From NCBI RefSeq assembly GCF_963662255.1, contig NC_085049.1:51592837-51656836 (forward strand): a stretch of 64,000 nucleotides of DNA. Direction: 5' to 3'. Of this stretch, positions 52,190-64,000 are shown in pieces (the first letter of the stretch is position 1; each line of letters begins with the position of its first letter). Origin of the DNA: Cinclus cinclus (lineage: Eukaryota; Chordata; Aves; Passeriformes; Cinclidae). Below the pieces are notes generated by a model. The model was not told the DNA's origin and made no database searches. It saw only the letters and a list, made by a program, of their open reading frames with translations. Both the position numbers and the translations under genes were made by a program.

Positions 52190-53587
52190 TTTTATTTTTT
52201 ATACTGCATTCTCTGGATTAGATGGAAGAAAATCTTCCTGAAAAAAGGCAGAATTAAAAACCTCTGGTCCCAGCAATAACTGTTACTGAGGATTTTTCAT
52301 TCACCTTAATGGTTATTGGTAGAGAATAATGAGCAGAAGACACTTCTAGAATTAAGTGGTCCCATTAAAAATCCCAATTCTCCCACTGACTGAATGACTA
52401 AGTGATCCTGGCCAACTCCATTTTCTTTTGCCTAGCTTTACCTAGGAATTAGTGATACTAATATGTTCCATACTGTGTTGTAAAGTATCAAGATGAAAAC
52501 TATTAGAAGAGATATACTTTCCTAAAAGCTGTCACTGAAATGGGCAGATACAATTAGAATGCTGCTGTGTGTTGCGAAATTCAGACATTCTAATTTTTAC
52601 TTTTATTTTCCTTATTCATCCTCCCCAGTACAAACCCACACATGGTTTTTGTGTGCCTAAAACCAGGCTTATGAATCTATCCCACAATCCTGTAGGTCCA
52701 GTGGCATCCCCAATATGTATGTGCAAAAGATCTCAGCCCTCTCAGCAGGCACTTGAACAAGAATTTTCTGTTCAGCTAGCATAAAAGAAGGGAAGTTTCC
52801 AGAACATATCCATAGTCATTGCTTGATAGACCCAAGTCACAGTCACAAGTGTCAATGACTGACATTAGTACTTTTCTCTCTTGCTTTTGATTTTAAAACA
52901 TTCCAAGACATGATCCTATGTTGCTAACAAATGCCACGAGAACTTATTATATTTTGAAGTAATGGCAGATTCTATGCCATTTGTTGCCACAGCAGAAAAC
53001 TCCTGACCATGGCCCAGATGATGGATCATAAGGCAGAAAATTTAAAATAAATCCTACATGCTCTTCCTACCTCAATACCCACAGCTTCTTTCCAGTATAG
53101 AACTAAACACTACTGTAAATATAGTAGAGAGGCTGTTGCATAACTCCTGTGCTCTTGGCAAAACCTCTGCTATTGTTCTTGGAAATCACTGGTAAACACT
53201 AAGAATTTTTGTGCAATAGAGACTTCCTCATGAGGAAACAAAAACTGGCTGTAAATCTGAGGGGTTTTTTTCATATGTAATCAATACTCAATGCTCAGCT
53301 TGGCTGGGGTCTGTGATCAGCCATGGAGCAAGTACAAGTCCCCACAGATGTGGCAGCTTGAGCTCTAGAAGGGGACCAGATCACAGAGTGATTCTTCTTC
53401 CTGGGCATTGGCACTGCCAGACACATTACACAGTTTTTCACCCTCTTGTGAGCTGACAGTGCCCTTTTCTTCTTTCCTCTCCTACATCCTAGTGTTTAGC
53501 AAGAGAGTATGGAGGGGATTTCAGTACTGGTGCAACTCTCTTTACCTCTACTCATTTCTTCTTTGTTTAAAAATTAAACAAATGTGC

Positions 53588-53620
53588 GGTACAAAATCCA
53601 TTTGTGGTACAAAATCCATT
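53588..53620. repeat. Tandem direct repeat, 18-base period
   Basis: GGTACAAAATCCATT occurs at 53588-53602 and again at 53606-53620, separated by TGT. A recent small tandem duplication is the simplest reading. Confidence 0.85.
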
Positions 53621-56005
53621 CTCAAAGAGTCCAAAGGAGACCTGCTCTGTTGGATGTCTGGATTGCAACTTGCAATGTAAAACTTCATACAGTACCTTCT
53701 TAAAAATTTTCCTTCTCTGGGTTGAGATCAGTATGTCTAAATTGAGTAGCAACCGAGATGATTAGGCAGACTCTTAGTATTTTTCAATATCTTACCATTT
53801 TTTCTTCTCACCCCTGTGAAATGTTGTTTTCTTAGAAATCTGCATTGCCATAACTACTTCTTAACAGTTATTCCTGGATCAGTTTTCTCTCTAGAACTTT
53901 CTTCCTTTGATGTATTTATAAAATACCTTATGCTCCTTAATTCTTTCCCCTGACAGAAATAGCTTGTTACAAATTGCTTCACTGTCAATGTTCCTGCAAA
54001 ATTTTACACTTATAAGTCACATGCAGATTTTCTGAGATTTATTTAAAAAAACCCCAACATCCTATGCAAAGAGAAGAAGCTCATTATTAAAAAAAAAAAA
54101 TGGGGGAGGGGAGCTACCAGAATTTTCCATTTTTAGGTAAAGATCTATAACATAGGCCTGCAAATTACACAATTTCATAAATTACTCACTCTGGACTACT
54201 GGCATCCTAAACTGGGAGAGCATTATGTTGCATCCTGTATAAACACACAATACTTCCACACAGCATAGCAGAGAAGTTGCTTCTTGGTGCTTGTTGCCTC
54301 ATATAGCATTTCATCATTATCAAATTTGCTGTATCATCCTTGAAATTGCCTGCAGATTCCACATAATCTTTGCTGAAATTTCGGTCCTGCCTATTTTAGA
54401 ACGAAGTATGCCAAGCTCCCTGCCAATTACATGAAGTTAAATCATGTTTCCACACTGACAACCCCTGATCAAACTTCTTTTTTTCAATGTCTCATGGCTT
54501 TTGCAGACTTCATAGTACAGTTTCTAAGTATATCTAGGCTTTGAGAGACTATCAAAGCAGCAATCCTAGTTCTTCTTTTGGTCTTCTCTTTTCCCAAGGA
54601 TATTGTATCATTTGCCAAGTTAGGTAAGGAGAGGTGTATTTAAATAGTGAGAAAAGTCATGCAACTCTGTATGAAATAGCTATTCTGTAAGTAATAAATT
54701 GAGCTTCAATTGCAGATGTTCTGCTTTCACATGTAATTTGCTTCTCAGCATGGGTGTGTATATTCAGAGATCCACAGTTCTGCAGGAAAGCAGGCTGTTT
54801 TCAAATAAGTTTATCTAATAAAAGGCTATTTGAAGAATTATTTTCCAAAGGGTGCTATCAAAAAAGCACATTTGAACCAATAATCAAACAATTTTGTTGT
54901 ATGGTAAATGATCCAATTTCCATTACAACTGATGGAGTGCAGCAATTAGAGGATGTCTCATATGGGACAATATGGATTTTATTAGCTGATGCCTTTGCTG
55001 AAACTAAAGCAGAAAAATTCACAGGAACATTGCTACTTATTGCGATCACACACCTTAAATGAGATCCTTCATCTTACTTTTGTCAATCAGAGTAAACACA
55101 ATTATAGTGAACTTTCACAGATTGAACTGTCATTGTATTGAGTCCTTCACATGTTAAAACCTGAACAATCCGTGATAAATTGCAGTTCAATGCACCTGAA
55201 CCTGCCATCCCAGTGAAGTTCTGTAGATAATTTAAAGATAGATAGATTCTGGTAACACCTTGGTTTTGAGCTCAAAAAAGTGATATTTCTATGGAAAAGA
55301 TTTTGCTTTGTTTTACTTCCCTCTGACTCTTCCAATACAGATATCAGAAGTACAAGTAGGTAAGACTAATAAAGTGAGATCAGGTATTGATGCTAAATGA
55401 GTTTCAGTTAAGTAACTGCTGGTGAAATAATTTTCACAAAATGCTTTGCAAACCATGGGTGAGGAATACCATGTAGGAGGGAATATTTCTGTTAAAATAA
55501 ATTAAAAGAGATCAACCCTTCTAAATCTTTTCCTTTTACTGGGTAGTGTGCATTGTCCACAGTCCCATCAAGCATCTTAAAGCATGATTTTGGGGTTGTT
55601 AAAATGTCATGCTTTGGTGACAAGATGTTTTCAAACACCCCAAATTTCTCATCCTATATTACTTTTTCAAGTTTTTTACCATACCCAGGTATTCAGTCAG
55701 ATATCTTTTATGTGTTCTGACCCACCAATTTTCTTATTCAGGGATAATTTTCACATGCTATTCTTCTGAGAAATATCTTAGATCCTTTTCCAGCCATGAC
55801 CAGTGCGTGATGTAGAGAGACTTGAAAAGAAGAAGGGACAGAAAGATGCTTTTCCTACAGTTTTCTGGGGTGGGTCATCTGAAGGACCCGCTGTGTATAA
55901 ACTGCTGGAAACACTCTGAAAAAGATGAAAAACTAATTTTTCCTTGCATACACAAGGTTTCTTTTTTTCTGTGCGAGCCTGAGAGAGCAGATCAATACTT
56001 TGTGA

Positions 56006-56041
56006 TATAAAAGGGTATAAAAAGGGTATAAAAGGGTATAT
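56006..56041 (+). repeat. Three tandem TATAAAAGGG units
   Basis: Copies lie at 56006-56015, 56016-56026 (one extra A) and 56027-56036, with a partial TATAT after them. Each unit is a perfect TATA-box-like motif. The array is flanked by an 8-base direct repeat TCAATACT at 55992-55999 and 56043-56050. It is most simply a short minisatellite; promoter function is not shown by the sequence. Confidence 0.85.
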
Positions 56042-59000
56042 GTCAATACTGCGACAGTGTGTTCTCATGTTTTTGACATTTGTTCCAAGTACATGTAATG
56101 TACCTCTTATTCCATAATCTTACAAACAACTTCTGAGAATTTACTAAGCTATGTAACTGGAAGTGCAGGTCAAACATAATTGCAGCATTTCTGTTTGTGT
56201 GCTTCATGACTTAAAGTGAATTTATTAAGGAAAAAATGCAAAATCATCTTTGCAGCTACAGTTTTCAAGGGATAAATTAAAGCAATTTGACTGTGATTAC
56301 ATGAAAAAAAAATGAATAGACTGAATCAGGTCAGATTTTAACCCTAACAAAATAAAACCAAGATTTATTTTTAGAATTTTATGTACTTCACTCTCATGCA
56401 ACAGAACTGTCCCAAATCTAAACATAAACAGTGAATGGAGAATTAAAAATTAAAATTGCACTAGTTTGAAAATTTACAATTAATTCTAAAAAGGATTAAG
56501 TGTAAAGCCAAAAGCTAAACCAGAAGATAGTATAAATAGATTTTGGCTTTAGTAATTGCCTTCTCTATCTTTTACACTGGTTCAGAAAAGAGGCAGAAAT
56601 TGCTTCCCTTCTCTTATCTCATATGGTAAATTATTTTTCCTTTGCACTCATCCATTCTCTCCATCTTCTTTTTGTCTCTTTTAAGGCGCTGCACACAGAA
56701 TTCTCCCTCTCTCTGAGGCCTGTGTAGTATCATAGTTTTAGCAAGAGGAAGCAGAGAAGATTTACTGTGTGCCAGGACTTTGATAGTCTAGTTCCCTAGG
56801 ATCTTTTTTCTTCTCTCCCTCTCTTAAAATGCTCCATGATGTCAGACAGAACGGCGAAAACTGGATAGGAGGGAATGCCTTAACACTAGTAGCATGACAG
56901 ATTCATGCCTAGTTGTATTTATTCCCTGGCTCTGACAGAAACTTCACAACTTTGAGTGACTCAGTCACCCTGAACTTAGTTTCTTATATGTAAGAAGACA
57001 CTATTTCTTTATCTGCATAGACAATCATTGCACAGGCAGGTAAATATCTACATGGCTTGGCATGAGTGATGCACACTGCGGAGGTGTAGGCAATATTTCT
57101 TTCAACTGCCAGAAGAGAAAGCAGTAGAGAACTCACAGTTTGCTTTTTTGTGTTTATGAAATTTTCAGTTAGGCCCTGTCTATGAACAAGTCTGGGGATG
57201 TAATAGTTCCAAACAGACAGAAATGCCCTATGTTCCTGGAAACAATGGTGCTTTATTATAAGGAAAATATTTCAGATTGGTGTTTCAGTCCTCCTCTTTC
57301 CCTTCATCATTTTGCTTACAAAGGGGTTTTTGAGCAGCTGTAAATTTTAAGGACAGATTTTAAGACATAAGGATCATCTGGTTTGATCTTTGCCTAACAC
57401 AGGCCATAAAATTTCACCAATAATTCCTGTAGTGGAACATATCATCTTCCCTTAAATTGTAAGTGAATACTGTCAAGCCCAATAACTTGTGGTTTACTAG
57501 AGCATAAAAACATCCTGTCTCAATTTAAGGAATCCTGGAGTTTATGAATTTCCTTCTTCCTTGGCAATGGATGACTACTCTCACTGCAAAACAGTTGCTT
57601 CTAATTATTGTTCTGAACCAAAATCAAATGCAGGGCTGCCATAGGATACTGGTGAATGTGGCCTGAGAGTTTGTCACACCCACAACAAGGAATAAATTAT
57701 TCTGCTTTCTATCTCTGTGTATGTCCTTTGTCTGCTAGCCTTTTATAATTATGTTTTAAAGATTTTATGCTATGGTTGGATCCAGTTCAACCCTTACTTT
57801 ACTTTTATCATTTTTAATGCTAAACCTCACTTAAATTCATTCCTTTCTCAGGCCTCACAAAAGTGGTCCCAGCTCGCAGAAAAAAGAAGGCAGGAATTGT
57901 CTGGTTTGTCATGGGATGTAGCAGACAGTGTACTGTGTGATGATGGTGCTTTTTACTCACTCACAGAAGATTATGTGTTAAGAGAAAAGCTATGGTAGCG
58001 CAAGGCAGCTATCTGCCTTGTGAGCTAAGCATCTGCCAAACATAAACTTACTGACTTATGTGTAATTCACACTGGGACTTCAACTACCAGGCACAACAGG
58101 TCATTTCTGAGCCTGCCTGACTGAATCAGACACAGGGGATCAGGGAACAGCACTGTCTCAACACGGTGGATTCCAGAAATATTAGTGCTGTTAGAGGGAA
58201 ACTTCAAATTGAAAAAGATGCAACAGTCATAACAAGTCCATTCCCAATGTATTTCCAAAGTCTTTTGACTCTTAAAAAAGAAAGGAATTAATCCCCTAGC
58301 CTCTCCCACAATGAAATCCTAGAGATAGGGTTTCTTTATTCTCTTTATGAGTTGGCGATTTTCCATTTTCATTGTTATCTATCTCTACTTGGCAAAATCA
58401 TGTGTTTGCCTTAGAATTAGATGTTTTAAAGTACTGCTACAAAGTCTATCTCAATAGTGTAGTAGCTGCATTAACAAACCAAGGTATCTAAGTCTGTGTG
58501 TACTGATGAGGGTCAAAATGCAATTTTTGGAGAGTCAAAGTCTTAACAGAAGAAAAACCAAATGTTAAATTAACAAAGTATCTTTTGAAACAAACAGTAA
58601 GATTATTACTTAGCAAAAAATATTAGTTAATATATAGTGTATGAAACCCCATATTATGTTTTATAAAATAAAATGGAAGTAAAGTAGCTAATGCTATAAA
58701 ATTGTGGAAAATTAACAGGGAATCACAGCTACCTGCTATGTTTTCATGCAGAAATATTGGGATATTTATCTACTCTTAAAAACAGATAGAAATATTTCCT
58801 TATTTTAGTCCACTGAATTTGGTTATAGCACAAATGTGAACTACTGGTATCACTATTTCAGTACATGAAGGAGTGCAACACTTACTGAGGAATTTACAGC
58901 AATGAAACAGTTACAAAAGCACAGGACTTGGCTTTTCTCTAAATGCCTATGTTGCATAGCTCAAATATTGACTTAACTATAAACACCCTCAGCCTGTAAT

Positions 59001-61986
59001 TTTAGACATCAAAACCAAATATATGAAATATGTCTTGGAAAAGAACACTGAAAGCAGCAATAGTACCTAAGCGACTATTCTGTACAGAAAGGAATAATAA
59101 TATTTTTAAAGAACACTTGAGCTAAAATTAATTTATATAATTTTGCTCTTTCAAAAAAAGAGAAAAGAAAAACAACTCAAAATCTGCCTGTTAATGCTAA
59201 GCCCTTCCCAAAGAAAGGGGAAACTGGAAATAATCATCCAGATGGCAAAAGCAACCCACCCTGAAAATAGTGAATGTCAAGATGAAGGCTATGTTTCTTG
59301 AGGTTATCATCAGCAACAGTTTCATAGCAACTCTTTACAAGCTCTCAGCTATAAGGATACCAAAATGGTTTCATGAACTTTAGCCAAGCTATATTGCTAA
59401 TCTATTATTCTAGAAATGTGTGACTGCAATACAGTCCTGGGTTTATGATTGACCTGGCCCTGTTTGACATGAAAATACCAGAAAAGATATAGCAGTTCAC
59501 TTTTTTTTTTTTAATAGAACTCCTCTGCTTTCAGAATTTATTATTAGATAAATATAGATAATGTTGGAAATATTTTAATGAAGACATTCCTATGTTACAT
59601 AAAATCATCTTCTGTTTCACATTTTTTCATACATAAAGAACAGCAAAAGTAAGGGCAATTTACTATATAAAAGCTATTAAAAGGCTAATCACTTGGATGA
59701 ACTGAGATTTAAGAAGTAACCTCCTTCTCCAAGATAGTGTATACATCTATTTTGTGAACATTTGAGCAAATATGAAGCTATTTAATATACTGTTTAAAAC
59801 AAATGCATGACCTCAGAAACAAGAAATTGAAATACAGCTGATCTGAAGCAAAATAAGAATGGACATTAACATAAAAGAGCATGATATTTGATATTGGAAG
59901 ACGTTATTAATAAAATCTGATCTGACCACTGAATAAGTAAAAAAATTGCAGACAAGAACATAATGAAGCGTTGTGTGGAGCTGAAAATGCATTAGATGGG
60001 CAATTAATTACCTAAGGTAATTTATGGAGAAAAGTCAAATCACAATGGGAAAAATGGGCAAATAAGGTTTACATTCATACAATCAATGGCAATTTGCAAG
60101 AGAATTAAAGTTACCATGTGAATTTTTCTGTCACTATAGTTTAATACAAAAGGAGTCCAGATTACATCTTAGTCATGAATGACAAAAGCTCCGTAAATCA
60201 GAAGGTCCCTCCCTGTGCCTAGCAAAACTTCTGAATACAGATAGAAAAGTACTAACAACTACTTTCTCATAGTAAATAACTTCCTAAATAATTCTCTACC
60301 CCTATAATCTGTAACAGAGTTTCTGGCAAGTATTATTCCTAGGAATGCACTGGTGAAGGGCTCTGTTGCTTTTGGATCTTGTAAACTCCAATTTTTTTGC
60401 ATTGTGGAACAGTTTTACATTGTGGAACAATCATAACAAGTGACTGCATGACTTTCTCCATAGTTAATATTATATGATTTATCCAGCCTCAATACTTCTT
60501 AGGCTTGCACTAAATTTATAGATTAAACTGAACTTCCTGTGCCATCTGAGCTTTTTATTTTATTTTAACTGTATCCTAGCAAGACAATCACTGTATTGTT
60601 CTTAAAAAAATAATTGCCCTCGACCCAGAATATTATCTCCTGAAAAATGGATGTTGGGAAATGGATTTAACATCACAAGTTTTCAAATATTTTAAGATTT
60701 CAACCAACAAGCTAGTAAAGCAAAACATACATATAGTCAATGTATAAACAAAAACCTGCATTTGCATACCCAAAGATTACATTTTCCCACTCTTATGTGG
60801 GTTCAGCTGACAAGAACAGCAAATTCAAATTTCTTGCTGTAATATTTTTAAAAATGTAATGATCACATGCTTTTAACAAATAATTGATGCAAATCCCCTT
60901 AAATTCCAGATGAATTGTAGAAAACTGACTGGGACACTAGTCAGATTTTTAACTGGAAAATATATGCGGCAAAAGTGTAAGCATATAATTCATAATTCAA
61001 CTAAAGCAGTACTCTACCCAGACATAAGTAGCTAGAGGTCCTTGTGAAGGTTTCTGGAACTAAACCTGGAGGTTTGTAAAACATATGCACAGCTTCCATA
61101 GAAATTAGTGACAGGATTCCAGTTGGACTTGATCTGCCAGCAGTGCAAGGCAACTACAAATCTAATTTCAGAAAATCAGTCTGTAATCATCTGTCTGAAA
61201 TGCTATATTTGATGTAAGGCATATTAACTATAAATTAGACTCTGTTAAGTATTAGGAAGAAAATCTTGATGTTTGCATTTTAAACACTGACAGGTCTCTC
61301 TTTGAAAGATAATAATTTCAGTCATGAACGGTTTTGTTTGAGATTTTGACATTATTTAATATGTTTTGTGTTGGTTATTAAATTAAAAAAGAAAAAGCAA
61401 ACAACAACAGCAAACATCAGAATGAGACTATTACGTATTACAAAATGCTATATCACAAAGGCAGGATAATGTTAACCCCCCCCTTATGCTAATTTCAAGT
61501 CCTTTCATGAAAAATTAATGGATTTAATATATGGGAAAATCATTTTATTATATACATTGAAAATTTAGTTATATTTGTTTTGAGCTGTGTTTATGTTGTC
61601 AGATCGAGCCCTGAGAAACAAGGCAAGTAGCAATTTCTTTTTGGAAGTTATAAAAGGCAAAATAGCGTAGATATCTTTTAAATGACATAGTAGAATACCC
61701 AGAAGGATAAACTCTACAGCTCTAGGAAAAGAAAAATACTCTGTGCGTAATAATTTTGAGCATGCCATTGTTGGAAAAATACAGTCATTTATGTTCGAAG
61801 TAATTAAGCTGGTGAGACAGGAAGAGATGATCTAAGGTAAATTTAGAGAAAAATTCGTTTGCATTATGGACTTCTGTTCTAAAATGCATGTTCCATTTGA
61901 ACTGCAAATGAAAATGTTTTTAATTACCAAAGATCTTTTATTTCAAAACTAGAGTTTCATGGGATGAAAATAATAAAATTTTTGGG
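56042..61986. other. Unique AT-rich non-coding stretch
   Basis: No interspersed repeat recognised in nearly 6 kb. It contains an exon-like piece at 57835-57998 and a possible conserved element at 59640-60180 (both in findings), a T12 run at 59501-59512, and a duplicated 12-base CATTGTGGAACA at 60400-60411 and 60418-60429. A C7 run lies near 61477-61483. Confidence 0.6.
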
Positions 61987-62036
61987 GTTCTTTTGTTTTG
62001 TTTTGTTTTTTGTATGTTTGTTTGTTTTCTTTTTCT
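61987..62036. repeat. (TTTTG)n / (TTTG)n low-complexity tract
   Basis: TTTTG units followed by TTTG units and a pyrimidine tract. It lies just outside the U5-side edge of the LTR that occupies 62100-63055. Confidence 0.9.
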
Positions 62037-62252
62037 AGCAGAACAAACAGTCACAAGAATACTAGAAACATAGAAAAGAAGGCTCAGATAAGATTAAAAA
62101 AAATGGTTGGACACTAGCTGCCCAAAGTTGCTCTATCTTCCTCAGCTGAGCTGAGGAGACAAAACACAGACAAAGGCTCTTGAGTTGGGAAAAGAACAAG
62201 AAGAGCTTTCCGTTGCGGACAAAACAGACTCAACTCATGGAAATGAATTCAG

Positions 62253-62258
62253 TTTATT
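62253..62258 (-). promoter_or_regulatory. Polyadenylation hexamer of the LTR
   Basis: AATAAA on the minus strand (TTTATT on plus), about 660 bases downstream of the TATA-like motif in LTR orientation. This fits the R-region processing signal of a retroviral LTR. Confidence 0.55.
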
Positions 62259-62910
62259 AATTAAAATATTAATATATTTATCAAACCCTAGTATGGTAAC
62301 GAGAAGTAAAACCTTAACCTTAAAACACCTTCTCTACTCTCCCTTCTTCCCAGGCCCAATGTCACTCCTGGTTTGGCTCTACCTCCTGTCCCAGCAGTAC
62401 AAGGGGTCAGCGAATGGGAGTTGCAGGCAGTTTGTCACACATTTCTGCTTGTCCTTCCTTCTCTCATTCTTCACCTGCTCCAGCATGGGGTCTCTCCCTT
62501 GGGAGACTCCTCCACAAACTTCTCCAGTTTGTTTGCAACCTTCCATAGGCTGCAGTCATTCAGAAACAGCCTGCTGCACATGGGTCTCCCATGGAGTTCC
62601 AAGTCCTTCCAGCACAGGCTCCTCTCTCCACAGGGCTGGACATCCTGCAAGATGCCTGATCCAGATACTCCAAGGAGACACTGCCTCCTTTAGATGCATC
62701 CTCTTACTCTCTAGTGGAGTCCTCCAAGGGTTTGCAGGGGGAGTATCTGCTCCACTCTGGAACCTCCCATGGGCTGCAGGGGAATCTGTGCTCCAGCACC
62801 TGGAGCACCTCCTCCCCCTCTTTCTTCCCTGACCTTGGGGTCTGCAGGGCTGTTTCTCTCATATTTTCTCATTCCTCTCTCCAGACACTACTGCCTAGCA
62901 GTTTTATCTC

Positions 62911-62920
62911 CCTTCTTAAA
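62911..62920 (-). promoter_or_regulatory. TATA-like core promoter motif of the LTR
   Basis: On the minus strand the sequence reads TTTAAGAAGG, corresponding to the TATTTAAGAAGG promoter block I recall for this family. The upstream CCAAT-box region of the family consensus is not preserved here, so activity is doubtful. Confidence 0.45.
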
Positions 62921-63055
62921 TGTCATTCCAGGGGTGTCGGCCACCCATGGCTTTGAAGCAGTCTTGGAAACAGCTTTGTTGAACATGGGGGAAACTTCTC
63001 ACAGCTTGTCACAGAAGCCACCCTTGTAGTACAACCATTGCCAAAATTATGTAAC

Positions 63056-64000
63056 ACAAACTTAATGCAATCGCACAAAATCATTCAAATTACTATTTGC
63101 TTAACACTAGATACAGCAGTACTTTGCTGGATTAGGTGCACAGATCTGAATCTTTCTCCAAAGTAAAGATTAGGCAATCAGAAATAGAAATTATATTACT
63201 TTGAAATACTGATTTTTTAAATTACATTTATTTATATCCTTACACAATTGGAAATATGGAGAAAATAATGATTCTGAGCAGGTAGAGGAATATAAAACCT
63301 ATCTTAGCAGTCTAAAGTTGTGAGTTGAAGCTCTAAACTGTGAATTTCAATCTATCAGTATCAAACAACTGAATCTGTGTTAGTAATAAATATGTATGTA
63401 TTAATGTCCTGAACACAAGAATTGCTGCTAAATGCAGTCTGAAGACAAATATATAGTCTATAAGTTTGAAGTGATAAACACTCTTAGGCAGTACTCACTT
63501 TTGCAGGAAAAGAAAGACAAAAATTTTATAATTATATGGTGATCTTTGTGAACATAAATGGATATTAAATAGTGCAAATTTCTGTATGACTGAATGATAA
63601 TCATATTTTATATTTGAAACAGTCATCAAGGAACTGAAACAGGTAATTAAATTGGCTCACCTGTTTTCATCAAATTTGTAAAAGTACATAATATAGTCAG
63701 TAAGAAACATTAATTTGGGGTATACACTGTTCCCTGGATATTCCTGAAAATATATAATTTATAAATATATATGTGAGACAATTCATGTATGTAGAACATA
63801 GAAATATTGTATTAGGCAAGTCCATTGATTTCAGCAGTGTTGGCCCAGCTGGCAGTCATTGAAGGTTTCTGCCTAGGTTTATGTGAGGGACTAGCTTATC
63901 CCACCCCAAACCAACCATAATACAGGCTGAGTCTGGAACCTTCCACCACAATATTCCTTTAATACAGAGGGAAAGCAGGAACACTGTGACCAGGGCGGAC
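63056..64000. other. Unique AT-rich non-coding stretch to the window end
   Basis: No gene or recognised repeat. It includes (AT)-rich sequence at about 63746-63775. The last 170 bases (from about 63830) become more GC-rich and may be the edge of an element continuing beyond the window, but I could not identify it. Confidence 0.55.

Larger units (their letters stand above)
50954..56005. other. Unique AT-rich non-coding stretch
   Basis: Contains a (TTG)n repeat at 52171-52189, a 15-base direct repeat at 53588-53602 and 53606-53620, and an A12 run at 54089-54100. About 54640-55090 is unusually open on both strands and is flagged in findings. No gene can be supported. Confidence 0.6.
62100..63055 (-). 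mobile_element. Avian endogenous retrovirus LTR (solo), minus orientation
   Basis: The stretch matches a widespread avian LTR family I recall. On the plus strand it has CACTAGCTGCCCAAAGTTGCT (62112-62132), GAGCTTTCCGTTGCGGACAAAACAGACTCAACTC (62202-62235) and the CTCCTGGTTTGGCTCTACCTCCTGTCCCAGCAG block (62365-62397). Several degenerate copies of CTGCTCCAGCATGGGGTC follow (for example 62476-62493), then CCTGGAGCACCTCCTCCCCCTC (62799-62820) and CACAGAAGCCACCCTTGTAG (63010-63029). Read on the minus strand, a TATA-like TTTAAGAAGG lies at 62911-62920 and an AATAAA at 62253-62258. This gives U3-R-U5 order from high to low coordinates, so the element points to the minus strand. No internal retroviral genes adjoin it. 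The plus-strand frame of 215 codons (62185-62832) and smaller ones are antisense to the LTR and are not genes. The ERV class is uncertain. Confidence 0.78.

Noticed and set aside
55992..56050. TATAAAAGGG array as an actual promoter
   Set aside because: No GC-rich promoter context, no downstream gene, and tandem repetition is better explained as a minisatellite. Kept only as a finding.
62185..62832. Longest open frame, 215 codons on the plus strand, with smaller overlapping frames to 63029
   Set aside because: It lies antisense within a recognisable avian LTR. The Ser/Pro/Leu-rich translation comes from the degenerate CTCCAGCATGGGGTC units.
1..64000. CRISPR arrays, operons, phage or bacterial mobile elements
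   Set aside because: No regularly spaced repeats, no dense coding, and the repeat content is avian, so prokaryotic systems are not expected or seen.

Overview
The window looks like bird nuclear DNA, most likely from a songbird or close relative (Passeriformes). It is AT-rich (my impression is mid-30s percent GC; not counted). Open frames are short (longest 215 codons, and that one lies inside a repeat). There are no rRNA genes, no intact tRNA gene, no operon-like gene packing and no bacterial signals. The lineage call rests on the repeats: four CR1 (chicken repeat 1) LINE remnants with typical avian 3' ends, two old avian ERVL-type LTRs, one LTR of another widespread avian endogenous retrovirus family, and one SINE with a tRNA-Ile-like head joined to a CR1-like tail. 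That last architecture is the one known for TguSINE1 of passerines.

Layout. 1-7.5 kb is unique AT-rich sequence with a small CR1 scrap near 4.7 kb. 7.5-8.1 kb is an ERVL-type solo LTR (+). 8.1-18.7 kb is mostly unique, with the SINE (-) at 13.2 kb and a perfect palindrome at 12.58 kb. 18.7-19.1 kb is a second ERVL-type LTR (+). 20.0-21.2 kb is the longest CR1 remnant (-). Two further CR1 3' ends (+) sit at 22.5 and 29.4-29.8 kb. 30-62 kb is largely unique sequence broken by microsatellites and homopolymer tracts. 62.1-63.06 kb is an LTR in minus orientation with recognisable TATA-like and polyadenylation motifs.

No protein-coding gene can be supported. The window is best read as a gene desert or the inside of a very large intron. 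A few stretches deserve comparison with other genomes: possible conserved non-coding elements near 1.4-1.8, 27.4-27.6, 49.2-49.6, 54.6-55.1 and 59.6-60.2 kb, two exon-like stretches at 48.0 and 57.9 kb, and an isolated 138-codon minus-strand frame at 40.4-40.8 kb. These are pattern-based inferences, not demonstrated elements. I found no convincing evidence of a previously undescribed biological system.
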